DNA of 64,000 nucleotides from Streptomyces roseicoloratus. GTDB taxonomy: Bacteria; Actinomycetota; Actinomycetes; Streptomycetales; Streptomycetaceae. The notes beneath the pieces were generated by a model. That model worked only from the letters and a program-made list of their open reading frames with translations. It was not told where the DNA came from and ran no database searches. Shown here in pieces: positions 38,865-47,509 of the stretch (positions within the stretch are counted from its first letter, which is position 1; every line of letters begins with the position of its first letter). The DNA is taken from positions 1-64,000 of the forward strand of contig NZ_SDOY01000040.1 in NCBI RefSeq assembly GCF_004117935.1, written 5' to 3'. Made by a program: the position numbers and the translations under genes.

Positions 38865-39022
38865 CGGGAGGTTGTGGACGGTTGATGCAGGTCTCGGCTG
38901 AGGGATCTTGAACGGGTGAGGGCCTTCCGGGTTCGGTGTGGATGGCGACATCTGCACCGGCGACCGGAAAGGCCCTCGTGCCCCACCGTCATGCACCCCT
39001 GACCGAAACCGGACGGCTGCGG
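38865..39022 (+). mobile_element. Left-end relic of an IS481-family insertion sequence
   Basis: Directly after the EF-G-like gene comes a stretch that I recognise, from memory, as the left end and transposase start of a Streptomyces IS481-type element. It includes a hairpin (GGGCCTTCCGG at 38920-38930 with CCGGAAAGGCCC at 38964-38975) just upstream of the transposase GTG. Resemblance ends near 39022, where a 19-bp tandem repeat begins. No right end or target duplication is visible. Confidence 0.6.
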
Positions 39023-39082
39023 CCGGCCCCTCGTGCTCCGGCCGACCCCGCGTGCTTCGGCCGACCCTCCGTGCTCCGGTGA
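38978..39082 (+). pseudogene. Truncated IS481 transposase N-terminus (34 codons)
   Basis: GTG 38978 starts a frame beginning VPHRHAPLTETGRLR, the normal opening of IS481 transposases (usually HRNAPLTETGRLRLAR). After 15 codons the sequence changes to Pro/Ala-rich and hits TGA at 39080. The helix-turn-helix and DDE domains are missing, so it is a dead remnant. Confidence 0.6.
39023..39079. repeat. Three tandem 19-bp units next to the IS relic
   Basis: Units at 39023-39041, 39042-39060 and 39061-39079 share the pattern CCGRCCC...CGTGCTYCGG with period 19. They start exactly where IS481 resemblance ends, which suggests slippage or repair at the break. From 39080 to 39172 I see only the likely promoter region of the next gene. 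Confidence 0.75.
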
Positions 39083-39175
39083 CGCATCCGTCGTCACCCG
39101 GTTACGCTGTGGTGCCCAGCTCAGAAGGTGTGCGGGGCGCGGCAGTTGGGAACAGCCCGCACAGGAACCGTGGTG

Positions 39176-40834
39176 ATGGGGGCGGCAGTGACGATCGGCA
39201 GTTTCGGGCCCGGGGCGCAGATCCCCCTGCAGGGAGGGGACGCACAGACGGCGGCGACCCATGCACTCGCCTCCGCCGCCTACCGCGACAGTCCGGTCGA
39301 GACGATCCTCGAGGCCAACAACGAGTGGCACAAGTCGACGGTCAAGGAAGGGAAATGGAAGAAACTCTTCCGGCCCGACCTGGGTGAGGCCTTCTCCCGT
39401 GCCGTGCAGGTCCGCATGCTCGGGGGCGCCCGCAAGCCCCTCATCCAGTCCTTCGGCGCGGACCCCCAGCCCGTCGTCGAGCACTGCCTGGCCGCCACCG
39501 GCATCCGCAAGCAGCGCGACGTGAAGCTGACGCTGGTCACCTTCTTCTTCGGCGTGCTGTTCCTGCCCGGTCTGCTGCTCTGGCTCGGCGTGATCCAGCT
39601 GCGCCGCACCGCCGCGGGCTCCGAGAACAAGCGCACCAGCGCCGTCGGCACCGCCCTGCTCGTCGCCGCCGGTCTCTTCGCCTTCCTGGTGCTCCTCAAG
39701 CTGCCCTTCGACGGGCTGCTGCCCACCTACCTGCGCGCCATGATCGTGGCACCCGTCGCCGGCTGGTTCCTGGCCCGCCGGATCTGCGAGCGGACCGCGC
39801 AGGACCTGCGCGAGCGCTGGACCGCGCTGCTCAGCGGCGGCGGCCTCGGCGCCGCCGTCCCCGAGGCGGTGCCCAAGGACCCGACGGAGAAGACCGCCGA
39901 GGAACTCCGGGTCAATCTGGAGAAGCTGTCCGCCGAGCAGCAGTCCAACGTCGTCTTCTACGCCGGCCCCAAGGGAATACTGGGCATGGGAACCCGCTGG
40001 GGCAGCTGGACCCTCGCCGAGGAACTCGTGCCCCGCGACGGCAAGGAGATCCACGACTTCCGCGCCTGGGACGTCGTCCGCCAGATCCACACCGAACTGA
40101 CGCTCCTCGAACGCGGCGCGCTGAAGACCGGCTTCCCGAAGCCGACCGTGAAGCACTGGATCGTGTCGCCGGTCGGCGAGGGCGCCGACGAGGTGGCGCG
40201 ACCCGAGGGCGAGAACATCGTGCACTTCCAGGTGAAGCCGCACGAGATACAGCGCATTTGCAACGACCAGCAGTTCGGCAGCGGCAACCGGCACTACCTG
40301 GGCGTCCAGTTCACGCTCTGGGACGGCCAGCTGGTCCTCACCATGATGGTGACCGTCACCTCGCTCCACCACACCCTGCGCGTGGAGGTCACCGGCCACG
40401 CCCTCGGCCCGGTGCACGGTCTGTTCACCACCAAGCCGAAGGCGAAGACCAAGGAGGTCTCCAAGACCGTCAGGTTCTGGGAGACCCGGGAGATCAGCCT
40501 GCCGCTGACGGACACCGACGACGTCGTGCGCCAGGCCGTCCGCGCCCCGCTCACCTGGTTTCCGCCGGTCCTGGACTTCCTCGGCGGCAAGCTGGTCCTG
40601 CCGGAGCCGTTCGGCCTGCGTCACGCCTGGGCGGGCCAGCCGTGGCGGCACCGCTTCATGGCGGACGACGCGATCCGCGCGGCGACCCCGGTGCTGCGGG
40701 CCGTGCACGCCGCGACGATCAGGGTGCTCGACGAACACAACGTGGACACCGAGCGCTTCAGCGCCCGCTCGCTCGTCCTCGGCGGCGGCGTCCAGGAGCC
40801 CGGCCCGAAGAAGGCCGACATCTACGACGCGTGA
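39176..40834 (+). CDS. Hypothetical membrane protein with large C-terminal domain (552 aa)
   Basis: Starts GTG 39170, GTG 39173 and ATG 39176 are adjacent and in frame; AGGA at 39163 fits 39173 or 39176. The protein has a soluble N-terminus with a conserved-looking HALASAAYRDSPVETILEANNEWHKS, then three hydrophobic helices (VTFFFGVLFLPGLLLWLGVI, ALLVAAGLFAFLVLLKL, MIVAPVAGWFLARRI) between about 120 and 215, and a cytoplasmic region of about 330 residues (FYAGPKGILGMGTRWGSW, IHTELTLLERGALKTGFPKP). I do not recognise the family. It may be cotranscribed with nothing; it converges on the HIT gene. Confidence 0.8.
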   Translation: MGAAVTIGSFGPGAQIPLQGGDAQTAATHALASAAYRDSPVETILEANNEWHKSTVKEGKWKKLFRPDLGEAFSRAVQVRMLGGARKPLIQSFGADPQPVVEHCLAATGIRKQRDVKLTLVTFFFGVLFLPGLLLWLGVIQLRRTAAGSENKRTSAVGTALLVAAGLFAFLVLLKLPFDGLLPTYLRAMIVAPVAGWFLARRICERTAQDLRERWTALLSGGGLGAAVPEAVPKDPTEKTAEELRVNLEKLSAEQQSNVVFYAGPKGILGMGTRWGSWTLAEELVPRDGKEIHDFRAWDVVRQIHTELTLLERGALKTGFPKPTVKHWIVSPVGEGADEVARPEGENIVHFQVKPHEIQRICNDQQFGSGNRHYLGVQFTLWDGQLVLTMMVTVTSLHHTLRVEVTGHALGPVHGLFTTKPKAKTKEVSKTVRFWETREISLPLTDTDDVVRQAVRAPLTWFPPVLDFLGGKLVLPEPFGLRHAWAGQPWRHRFMADDAIRAATPVLRAVHAATIRVLDEHNVDTERFSARSLVLGGGVQEPGPKKADIYDA

Positions 40835-40863
40835 CGACTCCAGGGCGCGCGACGGCGCCGCAG

Positions 40864-40905
40864 CACGCGGAGGCCCTCCGGCATGTGCCGGAGGGCCTCC
40901 GCGTG
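40864..40905. terminator. 20-bp stem between convergent genes
   Basis: Arms 40864-40883 and 40886-40905 are perfect complements with a 2-nt centre (effective tetraloop). It lies between the stops of the 552-residue protein and the HIT gene and can act in both directions. Confidence 0.9.
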
Positions 40906-40918
40906 AGAAGAGAACCGA

Positions 40919-41470
40919 TCAGATGCCGGCCGGCCAGGCGTCGGCCAGCATCTTCCGGGTGTCGGCGAGCAGCTGCGGCAGCACCTTGGTGTGCCCCACC
41001 ACCGGCATGAAGTTGGTGTCGCCGCCCCAGCGCGGAACGACGTGCTGGTGCAGGTGCGCGGCGATCCCGGCGCCCGCCACGGTGCCCTGGTTCATGCCGA
41101 TGTTGAAGCCGTGCGCACCCGAGGCCGCGCGCAGCGCGACCATGGCCCGCTTGGTGAACTCGGCGAGCTCGGCCGTCTCGGCCGCGTCGAGGTCGGTGTA
41201 GTCGGCGACGTGCCGGTACGGGACCACCATGAGGTGGCCGCCGTTGTACGGGTAGAGGTTCAGCACCGCGTAGACGCTCGCGCCGCGCGCGATCACCAGA
41301 CCGTCCTCGTCCGACTTCGACGGGATCGTGCAGAACGGACAGCCGTCGTCGGCACCCGGCCCGGTCGGCTTGTTCTCGCCCTGGATGTACGCCATCCGGT
41401 GGGGCGTCCACAGGCGCTGGAACGCGTCCTGCGTTCCCACTCCGATCTGCTGCTCCGGCTCAGTCGTCAT
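40919..41470 (-). CDS. HIT-family nucleotide phosphohydrolase/phosphorylase (AP4A phosphorylase-like)
   Basis: The 183-residue protein has the histidine-triad motif HLHQHVV (139-145), GGHLMVVPYRH and FNIGMNQG, matching the actinobacterial HIT protein that in M. tuberculosis acts on diadenosine tetraphosphate. A GCPFC pair (Cys44, Cys47) suggests a zinc site. ATG 41470 is chosen; an ATG four codons earlier is equally possible because neither has a clear ribosome site. In mycobacteria it is next to pgsA; here 4.4 kb separates them. Confidence 0.9.
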   Translation of the reverse strand: MTTEPEQQIGVGTQDAFQRLWTPHRMAYIQGENKPTGPGADDGCPFCTIPSKSDEDGLVIARGASVYAVLNLYPYNGGHLMVVPYRHVADYTDLDAAETAELAEFTKRAMVALRAASGAHGFNIGMNQGTVAGAGIAAHLHQHVVPRWGGDTNFMPVVGHTKVLPQLLADTRKMLADAWPAGI

Positions 41471-41547
41471 GCTGTGCAGCATATTGCTTCGCCCGTTCGG
41501 AACGTGTCGCCGGGGCGGAGGATCCGTTCACGGGCCATGCTGATCGG

Positions 41548-42231
41548 ATGAGAGACAGGCCGCCGGTCACACCCGCGCAGGAGCGCTGGGAGCGCTGGAC
41601 GGAGACCCCGCTGATGGTGATGGCCCTGGTCTTCCTCGCCACCTACGCGGTGCGGATCCTCGGCCACCGGCTGCCGTCGGGCGTGCGCGACCTGTGCCTC
41701 GCGCTGACCCTCGCCTCCTGGACCGTCTTCCTCGTGGACTACCTCGTACGCCTCCGGCTGAGCGGCCTCGGCCCGCTCCGCTTCGTGCGCCACCACCTCC
41801 TCGACACCGTGGTGGTGGCCCTGCCGCTGCTGCGGCCGCTGCGGATCGTGAGCGTCTACGACCGGATGCAGCGCCGCCACGACCAGCCCCGGCTCAGTCT
41901 GCACGCCCGGGTCATGGCGTACGCGGGAATGACCGTGGGCCTGCTCGGCTTCGCGGGGGCGCTGACCGTCTACGAGGTCGAGTACGACGCCCCGGGTTCC
42001 TCGATCCGCACGTTCGGGGACGCGGTGTGGTGGGCCTGCGCGACGCTGGCGACGGTGGGCTACGGGGACGTGGTCCCGGTGACGCCGCTGGGCCGGCTCA
42101 CGGCGGTGGGCATGATGGGCTGCGGCCTGGCCCTGCTCGGCGCGGTGACGGGCTCCTTCTCGTCCTGGCTGATCCAGGCGTTCACCCGGGACGACGAGAA
42201 GAGGCCCCCGGGGGACTTCCCGGGGGCCTAG
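41548..42231 (+). CDS. Two-helix pore potassium channel (voltage-gated-like)
   Basis: The 227-residue protein has the K+ selectivity filter TVGYGD (169-174) in a pore loop after FGDAVWWACATLA, flanked by two inner helices, and two or three N-terminal helices with VRILGHRL and an Arg-rich stretch (LLRPLRIV). This looks like a shortened voltage-sensor-type channel. No cytoplasmic RCK/TrkA domain follows; the tail is only about 25 residues. A terminator overlaps its last codons. Confidence 0.9.
   Translation: MRDRPPVTPAQERWERWTETPLMVMALVFLATYAVRILGHRLPSGVRDLCLALTLASWTVFLVDYLVRLRLSGLGPLRFVRHHLLDTVVVALPLLRPLRIVSVYDRMQRRHDQPRLSLHARVMAYAGMTVGLLGFAGALTVYEVEYDAPGSSIRTFGDAVWWACATLATVGYGDVVPVTPLGRLTAVGMMGCGLALLGAVTGSFSSWLIQAFTRDDEKRPPGDFPGA
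42202..42229 (+). terminator. Hairpin overlapping the end of the K+ channel gene
   Basis: 11-bp perfect arms (42202-42212, 42219-42229) with a 6-nt loop, ending at the stop codon. The second, weaker stem CCCCGC/GCGGGG at 42293-42308 lies just past the thrS stop and may terminate thrS. Confidence 0.75.
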
Positions 42232-42314
42232 CCCCGCGTGGGCAGGGCGTACGGAACCTTCTGCTTCCGCGCGTTCCGCGTTCAGGGGCCGTCCCCGCTC
42301 AGGCGGGGAGCGCG

Positions 42315-44291
42315 TCACACCTGGACGCGCGTCTCGACCACCTCGGCGAGCTTGGCCAGCGCCTGGTCACGCGGGATGCCGTTCTCCTGCGAACCGTCGC
42401 GGTAGCGGAAGGAGACCGTGCCGGCGTTCATGTCCTCGTCACCGACGATGATCATGAACGGCACCTTCTGCTTCTGGTGCGTGCGGATCTTCTTCTGCAT
42501 CCGGTCGGAGGAGGCGTCGACCTCCACCCGCAGGCCCTTCTTCCTCGCCTCGGCGGCGAACTCCCGCAGGTAGTCGATGTGCGCGTCGCCGATCGGGATG
42601 CCGACCGCCTGCACCGGGGCGAGCCACGGCGGCATGGCGCCGGCGTAGTGCTCCAGGAGCACCGCGAAGAAGCGCTCGATGCTGCCGAACAGCGCACGGT
42701 GGATCATGACCGGGCGCTGGCGCGAGCCGTCCGCCGCCGTGTACTCCAGGTCGAAGCGCTCCGGCAGATTGAAGTCCAGCTGCACGGTCGACATCTGCCA
42801 GGTGCGGCCGATGGCGTCGCGCGCCTGCACGGAGATCTTCGGGCCGTAGAACGCGGCGCCGCCCGGGTCGGGGGTCAGCGGGAGGCCCTGCTTCTCGGCG
42901 ACCGCCTGGAGGACCGCGGTGGCCTCCTCCCACACCTCGTCGGAGCCGACGTACTTCTCCGGGTCCTTGGTGGACAGCTCCAGGTAGAAGTCGGTCAGAC
43001 CGTAGTCGCGCAGCAGGTTGAGGACGAAGGTGAGCGTCTTGTCGAGCTCGTCGGCCATCTGCTCGCGGGTGCAGTAGATGTGCGCGTCGTCCTGCGTGAA
43101 GCCGCGGGCGCGGGTCAGACCGTGCACGACGCCCGACTTCTCGTACCGGTACACGGTGCCGAACTCGAACAGGCGCAGCGGCAGCTCACGGTAGGAGCGC
43201 CCGCGGGCGTCGAAGATCAGGTTGTGCATCGGGCAGTTCATGGGCTTGAGGTAGTAGTCCACGCCCTCGTCGAGCTGCATGGGCGGGTACATGCCCTCGG
43301 CGTACCAGTCGAGGTGACCGGACTTCTCGAACAGCTTGCCCTTGGTCGCGTGCGGCGAGTAGACGAACTCGTAGCCCTCCTCCTCGTGCCGGCGGCGCGA
43401 GTAGTCCTCCATGACCCGGCGGATGATGCCGCCCTTGGGGTGGAAGACGGCGAGGCCGGAGCCGATCTCGTCCGGGATGGAGAAGAGGTCGAGCTCGTTG
43501 CCGAGCTTGCGGTGGTCGCGCTTCTCGGCCTCGGCGAGGAAGTCGAGGTGGGCCTTCAGCTCCTCCTTCGACGGCCAGGCGGTGCCGTAGATGCGCTGGA
43601 GCATCGGGTTCTTCTCGCTGCCGCGCCAGTAGGCGGCCGCGTTGCGCATCAGCTTGAACGCCGGGATGTTCCGGGTGGTGGGCAGGTGCGGGCCGCGGCA
43701 GAGGTCCTTCCAGCACAGCTCGCCGGTCTTGGCGTCCAGGTTGTCGTAGATGGTCAGCTCGCCGCCGCCCACCTCGACGTTCGCGCCGTCGTCGGTCGAC
43801 GCGGCGCCCTTGATGCCGATGAGCTCCAGCTTGTACGGCTCGTCGGCGAGCTCCTCGCGGGCGGCCTCGTCGGTCACCACGCGGCGGGAGAAGCGCTGGC
43901 CGCGCTTCTGGATCTCCTGCATCTTCTTCTCGATGGCCTTGAGATCCTCGGGCGTGAACGGCTTCTCGACGTCGAAGTCGTAGTAGAAGCCGTCCCGGAC
44001 CGGCGGACCGATGCCCAGCTTGGCCTCGGGGAAGAGCTCCTGCACGGCCTGGGCCATGACGTGCGCGGTGGAGTGGCGCAGGATGTTCAGACCGTCCTCG
44101 GAGGAGATCTCCACGCCCTCGACGACGTCGCCCTCGGCGGGCTCGTACGACAGGTCCTTCAGCTCGCCCGCGACGCGGGCGGCGATGACGGTGCGGTCGT
44201 CGGCGAACAGGGCGCCGGCCGTGGTGCCCGCGCTCACCGTCCTCTCCTCTGAACCTGAGGCGGACCGGACGGTCACACGGACTTCAGACAC
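42315..44291 (-). CDS. thrS: Threonyl-tRNA synthetase
   Basis: Charges tRNA-Thr. The 658-residue protein has an N-terminal TGS domain, the editing domain ([11 protein letters not shown] and [12 protein letters not shown]), class II motifs 1-3, and zinc ligands ([24 protein letters not shown]). Three starts are in frame: I use GTG 44291, which has GGAG five bases upstream; ATG 44306 lacks a site. This length is normal. No T-box leader is visible upstream. thrS-HIT proximity is conserved in actinobacteria. Confidence 0.96.
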   Translation of the reverse strand: MSEVRVTVRSASGSEERTVSAGTTAGALFADDRTVIAARVAGELKDLSYEPAEGDVVEGVEISSEDGLNILRHSTAHVMAQAVQELFPEAKLGIGPPVRDGFYYDFDVEKPFTPEDLKAIEKKMQEIQKRGQRFSRRVVTDEAAREELADEPYKLELIGIKGAASTDDGANVEVGGGELTIYDNLDAKTGELCWKDLCRGPHLPTTRNIPAFKLMRNAAAYWRGSEKNPMLQRIYGTAWPSKEELKAHLDFLAEAEKRDHRKLGNELDLFSIPDEIGSGLAVFHPKGGIIRRVMEDYSRRRHEEEGYEFVYSPHATKGKLFEKSGHLDWYAEGMYPPMQLDEGVDYYLKPMNCPMHNLIFDARGRSYRELPLRLFEFGTVYRYEKSGVVHGLTRARGFTQDDAHIYCTREQMADELDKTLTFVLNLLRDYGLTDFYLELSTKDPEKYVGSDEVWEEATAVLQAVAEKQGLPLTPDPGGAAFYGPKISVQARDAIGRTWQMSTVQLDFNLPERFDLEYTAADGSRQRPVMIHRALFGSIERFFAVLLEHYAGAMPPWLAPVQAVGIPIGDAHIDYLREFAAEARKKGLRVEVDASSDRMQKKIRTHQKQKVPFMIIVGDEDMNAGTVSFRYRDGSQENGIPRDQALAKLAEVVETRVQV

Positions 44292-44404
44292 GGGTGCTCC
44301 ATACATAGGGGCGCGGGCAGACACGAGGTGCCGGCGCCAACGGTGCCCGGCAGAGACGAGGTGCCGCGCAGCCCCGATCCTACCCGGGGCGCCCCGACCG
44401 GCCC

Positions 44405-45781
44405 TCAGGTCGTCGTGTCCGGCCCGCAGGCCTCCCCGAAGAGGTCCGGATCACGGAGCGACTTCATCAGCCGGTCCCGTTCGGCGTCGTCGACCTGCAC
44501 CGGTACGAGGTCGGTCGCCTCGGTGAGGCGGCGGAAGCCGCCGCGGCTCTCCAGCCGGCCGGTGACCCGGACGGGCAGGCCGGCGAGGTGGGCGTGGCCG
44601 GCGGTGCGGTAGGCCTCCTCGTCGAGGGTGACCCGGACGTGGCCGATCTCGGCCCCGGCGAGGACGCGCAGCCGTACGGTGCCCTCGCCGCGCGGGCCGG
44701 AGCGGCGCATGCGGACCACGGCGCCGGTGATCCGTACCGGTACGGCGGGCTCGTCGCGCAGATAGCGGGCGCCGGCCTCGCGCAGGGCCGGCAGGTCGCC
44801 GGGCGAGAACTCGACGGGCTCGGGGCGGGCGGCGCAGCCGGCCGGGGTGCCGGCGGCCGGTGACCAGGCGAGGGCGATGCTCGCGCCTTCGGTGCCGCGC
44901 ACCAGGCCGACCAGCGCGTCGGTGAGCTCGCGGCTGACGCCGGCCTCGACGGCGGTGTCGAAGGCGTCCATGGCGCCGGTCGCGCGCCGGTAGTCGACGG
45001 CCTCCCGGGCCGCGTACAGCGCGTGGTAGAGCCGCACCGACACGGCGCGGCCGGGGACGACGGGCAGGAAGGCGGTCAGGCCGCGGCCGCCGGGCGCCGC
45101 GCCGACGACGACGGACCGCAGGGAGGCCTGTGCCTGTCGCCGGTGCCGGGCGCCGTGGTAGCCGGCGCGGCCGCGTACGGCGAGGGCGCCGGCGAGGAGG
45201 ACGCCGCGCGCGGCGGTCCGCAGCTGTTCCTGCGTGCTCCAGGGCACGGGCCCGGCCGGGCCCGGGGGCACCTCGCGCCACCAGCGGATCTCGTCGCTGG
45301 GGACGGCGAGGCCGGTGAGGACCTCACGGGCGGTGGGGTCGGCACTGCGCGCGAGGGCGGTCAGCGCCTCGCCGATGAGGTCCTCGCAGTCGGGGAAGGC
45401 ACGGCTCTCCGGCACCAGGAGGCTGGTGCCGCGGCTGCCGGCCGCGGGTCCGGGTGGCGACCAGCGGCTGTAGCGGCCCGCGGCGCCGCCGTGGCGGCGC
45501 CAGCCGTGCCGGGCGAGCAGCGCGCCGAGGACCCGTGGGTCGACGCCGCCCGGGTCGGGCGGCTCCGCGGCGTCCGACCAGGGCCCGACGGGTGCGGCAG
45601 GCACACCGGTCCAGGGTCCGGGCAGTTCGCCGGGGGCGGGATGCGGCTGGGGCCGGAAGGAGGCGGAGCCGGGGTGGGCCGGCGGGCCGGAAGGGTCGGT
45701 CGGGCCGGAGTGGGCGGAGGGGTGGCCCCGGTCGGGGCCGTGTCCCGGCGCCTCCCCTGGTTCGTCGATCGGCCGGTGCAT
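44405..45781 (-). CDS. Uncharacterised protein with possible C-terminal OB-like domain (458 aa)
   Basis: The first 85 residues are Pro/Gly/His-rich and disordered. The middle part is mostly helical with [21 protein letters not shown]. Residues about 345-445 read as alternating short strands ([66 protein letters not shown]), a pattern like an OB fold, suggesting nucleic-acid or ligand binding; this is inference. ATG 45781 overlaps the stop of the DUF4365 gene (ATGA), so the two are coupled. I do not recognise the family. Confidence 0.75.
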   Translation of the reverse strand: MHRPIDEPGEAPGHGPDRGHPSAHSGPTDPSGPPAHPGSASFRPQPHPAPGELPGPWTGVPAAPVGPWSDAAEPPDPGGVDPRVLGALLARHGWRRHGGAAGRYSRWSPPGPAAGSRGTSLLVPESRAFPDCEDLIGEALTALARSADPTAREVLTGLAVPSDEIRWWREVPPGPAGPVPWSTQEQLRTAARGVLLAGALAVRGRAGYHGARHRRQAQASLRSVVVGAAPGGRGLTAFLPVVPGRAVSVRLYHALYAAREAVDYRRATGAMDAFDTAVEAGVSRELTDALVGLVRGTEGASIALAWSPAAGTPAGCAARPEPVEFSPGDLPALREAGARYLRDEPAVPVRITGAVVRMRRSGPRGEGTVRLRVLAGAEIGHVRVTLDEEAYRTAGHAHLAGLPVRVTGRLESRGGFRRLTEATDLVPVQVDDAERDRLMKSLRDPDLFGEACGPDTTT

Positions 45782-46359
45782 CAGGGTCTCCCTCCCACGC
45801 CGACCCGGGCCATGATGTCGCAGAGCGCCCGGTCGTCGAAGATCCGTGCCGTCGGGATGCGCACGGTGGTCCTGCGCCGTCCCGTGACCGGGTGCCCGGC
45901 CAGGTTGATCCAGTAGCAGCAGTGCCGCAGGTCGAGCCGGTCGTGTCCGGCCCGCAGCCAGTCCTCCCGGTCACGCGGCACGAGCATCACGACCAGGATC
46001 TTGTGGACCGCCACCGGGGTGCGCGCGAGCTTCACGAGGTGCTCGTTGTCGAGCGTGAAGGCGAAGGACCCGGCCGCGTCCCCGGACGTGCGCGGCGGCA
46101 GCTGGTAGGTGCACTTCAGCTGCACCTTGATGGTCACCTCGTCGTCGACGGTGTGACCGGGTGCGCTGTGACTCACGTGCCAGTCGATGCCGTTGTCCGG
46201 AAACGGCTGCGACAGCGAGCAGCCCGCCGCCGCCGCGACCGCGTGGAGGTATCCCACCTGAAGGGTCTCCATGCAGGCGGTGGTGGCGAGCGAGCCCCGC
46301 AGCGGGGCTGCGGCCCGCTGGGACGGCAGCCCGTCCGACTCGGGCTGGGCGAGCGCCAT
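45781..46359 (-). CDS. DUF4365-type protein, PD-(D/E)xK nuclease-like
   Basis: The 192-residue protein starts at ATG 46359. It contains NGIDWHV and, about 20 residues later, VTIKVQLKCTY: a D...QxK arrangement typical of the restriction-endonuclease fold found in DUF4365 domains. C-terminal WINLAGHP and VRIPTARIFDDRALCDIMARV complete the domain. Nuclease activity is inferred, not shown. It is translationally coupled to the downstream 458-residue protein and divergent from an exonuclease gene 120 bp away. Confidence 0.7.
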   Translation of the reverse strand: MALAQPESDGLPSQRAAAPLRGSLATTACMETLQVGYLHAVAAAAGCSLSQPFPDNGIDWHVSHSAPGHTVDDEVTIKVQLKCTYQLPPRTSGDAAGSFAFTLDNEHLVKLARTPVAVHKILVVMLVPRDREDWLRAGHDRLDLRHCCYWINLAGHPVTGRRRTTVRIPTARIFDDRALCDIMARVGVGGRP

Positions 46360-46479
46360 GTCAGTTCCCTTCCCCGTCACCTGTGTTGTGACCGGTCCGC
46401 GTACGGCGCAAACAGCCCGGGTATCAACGATTCGGGCAGGGGGATGGCCATCTGCCGCGCACGTGCGAGGAGTTCGTGG

Positions 46480-47208
46480 ATGACGACGCACTGGTACGAA
46501 GGGCCCCTGGCGGCATTCGACACGGAGACCACGGGAGTTGACGTCGAGGAGGACCGGATCGTGTCCGCCGCCCTCGTCGTCCAGGACGCGGTGGGGATGC
46601 GGCCGCGGGTGACGCGCTGGCTGGTGAACCCGGGCATACCGGTGCCGCCCGCGGCCACCGCCGTGCACGGCCTGACGGACGATCACCTGCAGCGGAACGG
46701 ACGGTGGCCGGCGCCCGTGATGGAGGAGCTGGCCCGCGCGATAGCGGAACAGAGCGCGGCGGGGCGTCCGTTGGTGGTCATGAACGCGCCGTTCGACCTG
46801 ACGATCCTGGACCGCGAGCTGCGCCGCCATCGCGCGTCCTCGCTGGCCCGCTACACGGAGCACGTCCCGCTGTGCGTCCTCGACCCGCGGGTCCTGGACA
46901 AGCACCTGGACCGCTACCGCAAGGGCCGGCGGACGCTGACGGACCTGTGCGAGCAGTACGGGGTGGTCCTGGACGGCGCGCACGACGCGGCGGCGGACGC
47001 GCAGGCGGCGATGGAGGTCGTACGGGCGGTGGGGCGGCGGTTCACCGCGCGGCTGGAACGGCTGACGCCGGCCGAGCTGCACACCCTGCAGGCGGTGTGG
47101 CACGCGGCGCAGGCGCGCGGCCTGCAGGCCTGGTTCGCCCGGCAGGGCACACCCGAGGCGGTGGACCCGGCCTGGCCGCTGCGCCCGGAGCTGCGGACGG
47201 CGGCGTGA
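46480..47208 (+). CDS. DnaQ-family 3'-5' exonuclease
   Basis: The 242-residue DEDDh exonuclease has exo I FDTETTG (Asp14, Glu16), exo II NAPFDLTILD near 105, and exo III HDAAADAQAA near 168. It also has TAVHGLTDDHL and a C-terminal helical tail. It resembles the proofreading epsilon fold but is a stand-alone protein; its substrate is unknown. ATG 46480 follows GAGGAG. A dyad GTCAC-N7-GTGAC (46376-46392) in the divergent gap could be an operator for this gene and the DUF4365 pair. Confidence 0.88.
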   Translation: MTTHWYEGPLAAFDTETTGVDVEEDRIVSAALVVQDAVGMRPRVTRWLVNPGIPVPPAATAVHGLTDDHLQRNGRWPAPVMEELARAIAEQSAAGRPLVVMNAPFDLTILDRELRRHRASSLARYTEHVPLCVLDPRVLDKHLDRYRKGRRTLTDLCEQYGVVLDGAHDAAADAQAAMEVVRAVGRRFTARLERLTPAELHTLQAVWHAAQARGLQAWFARQGTPEAVDPAWPLRPELRTAA

Positions 47209-47229
47209 GATCCGTCTCCGGAAACGGCT

Positions 47230-47261
47230 GAGGCCGGTCCGTCTTCCGACGAACCGGCCTC
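47230..47261. terminator. Hairpin between exonuclease gene and tRNA-Val
   Basis: Arms GAGGCCGGT (47230-47238) and ACCGGCCTC (47253-47261) are perfect complements, 20 bp past the exonuclease stop and 7 bp past the 3' end of the leftward tRNA. It can serve both. Confidence 0.75.
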
Positions 47262-47267
47262 TCCCGG

Positions 47268-47339
47268 TGGGCGATACTGGGATCGAACCAGTGACCCCTT
47301 CGGTGTGAACGAAGTGCTCTCCCGCTGAGCTAATCGCCC
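47268..47339 (-). tRNA. tRNA-Val (CAC)
   Basis: Leftward 72-nt cloverleaf: acceptor GGGCGAT/ATCGCCC, D arm GCTC/GAGC, anticodon stem CTTCG/CGAAG with loop TTCACAC (anticodon CAC), T arm ACTGG-TTCGATC-CCAGT. CCA is not encoded. A near-identical copy lies at 50.0 kb. Confidence 0.95.
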
Positions 47340-47509
47340 GGGCAACGCGTTGAACCATACAGGCCCGGCGGGGCTTCGTCCAAACCGGCGGCGGCCCGGC
47401 CGGGGGACGCCACCCGGGTGCCGGGACACGGACCGTGGGGGCTACTCAGACGCGGATCTGAGTACGCGCGCGCATCCCCTTTCGCTGTGTGCGGCGCCAC
47501 ACTCCGGCT

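Noticed and set aside
42315..44400. T-box or other amino-acid leader for thrS (also checked for alaS and hisS)
   Set aside because: The upstream gaps are short, without the T-box consensus, a specifier loop or an antiterminator pair.
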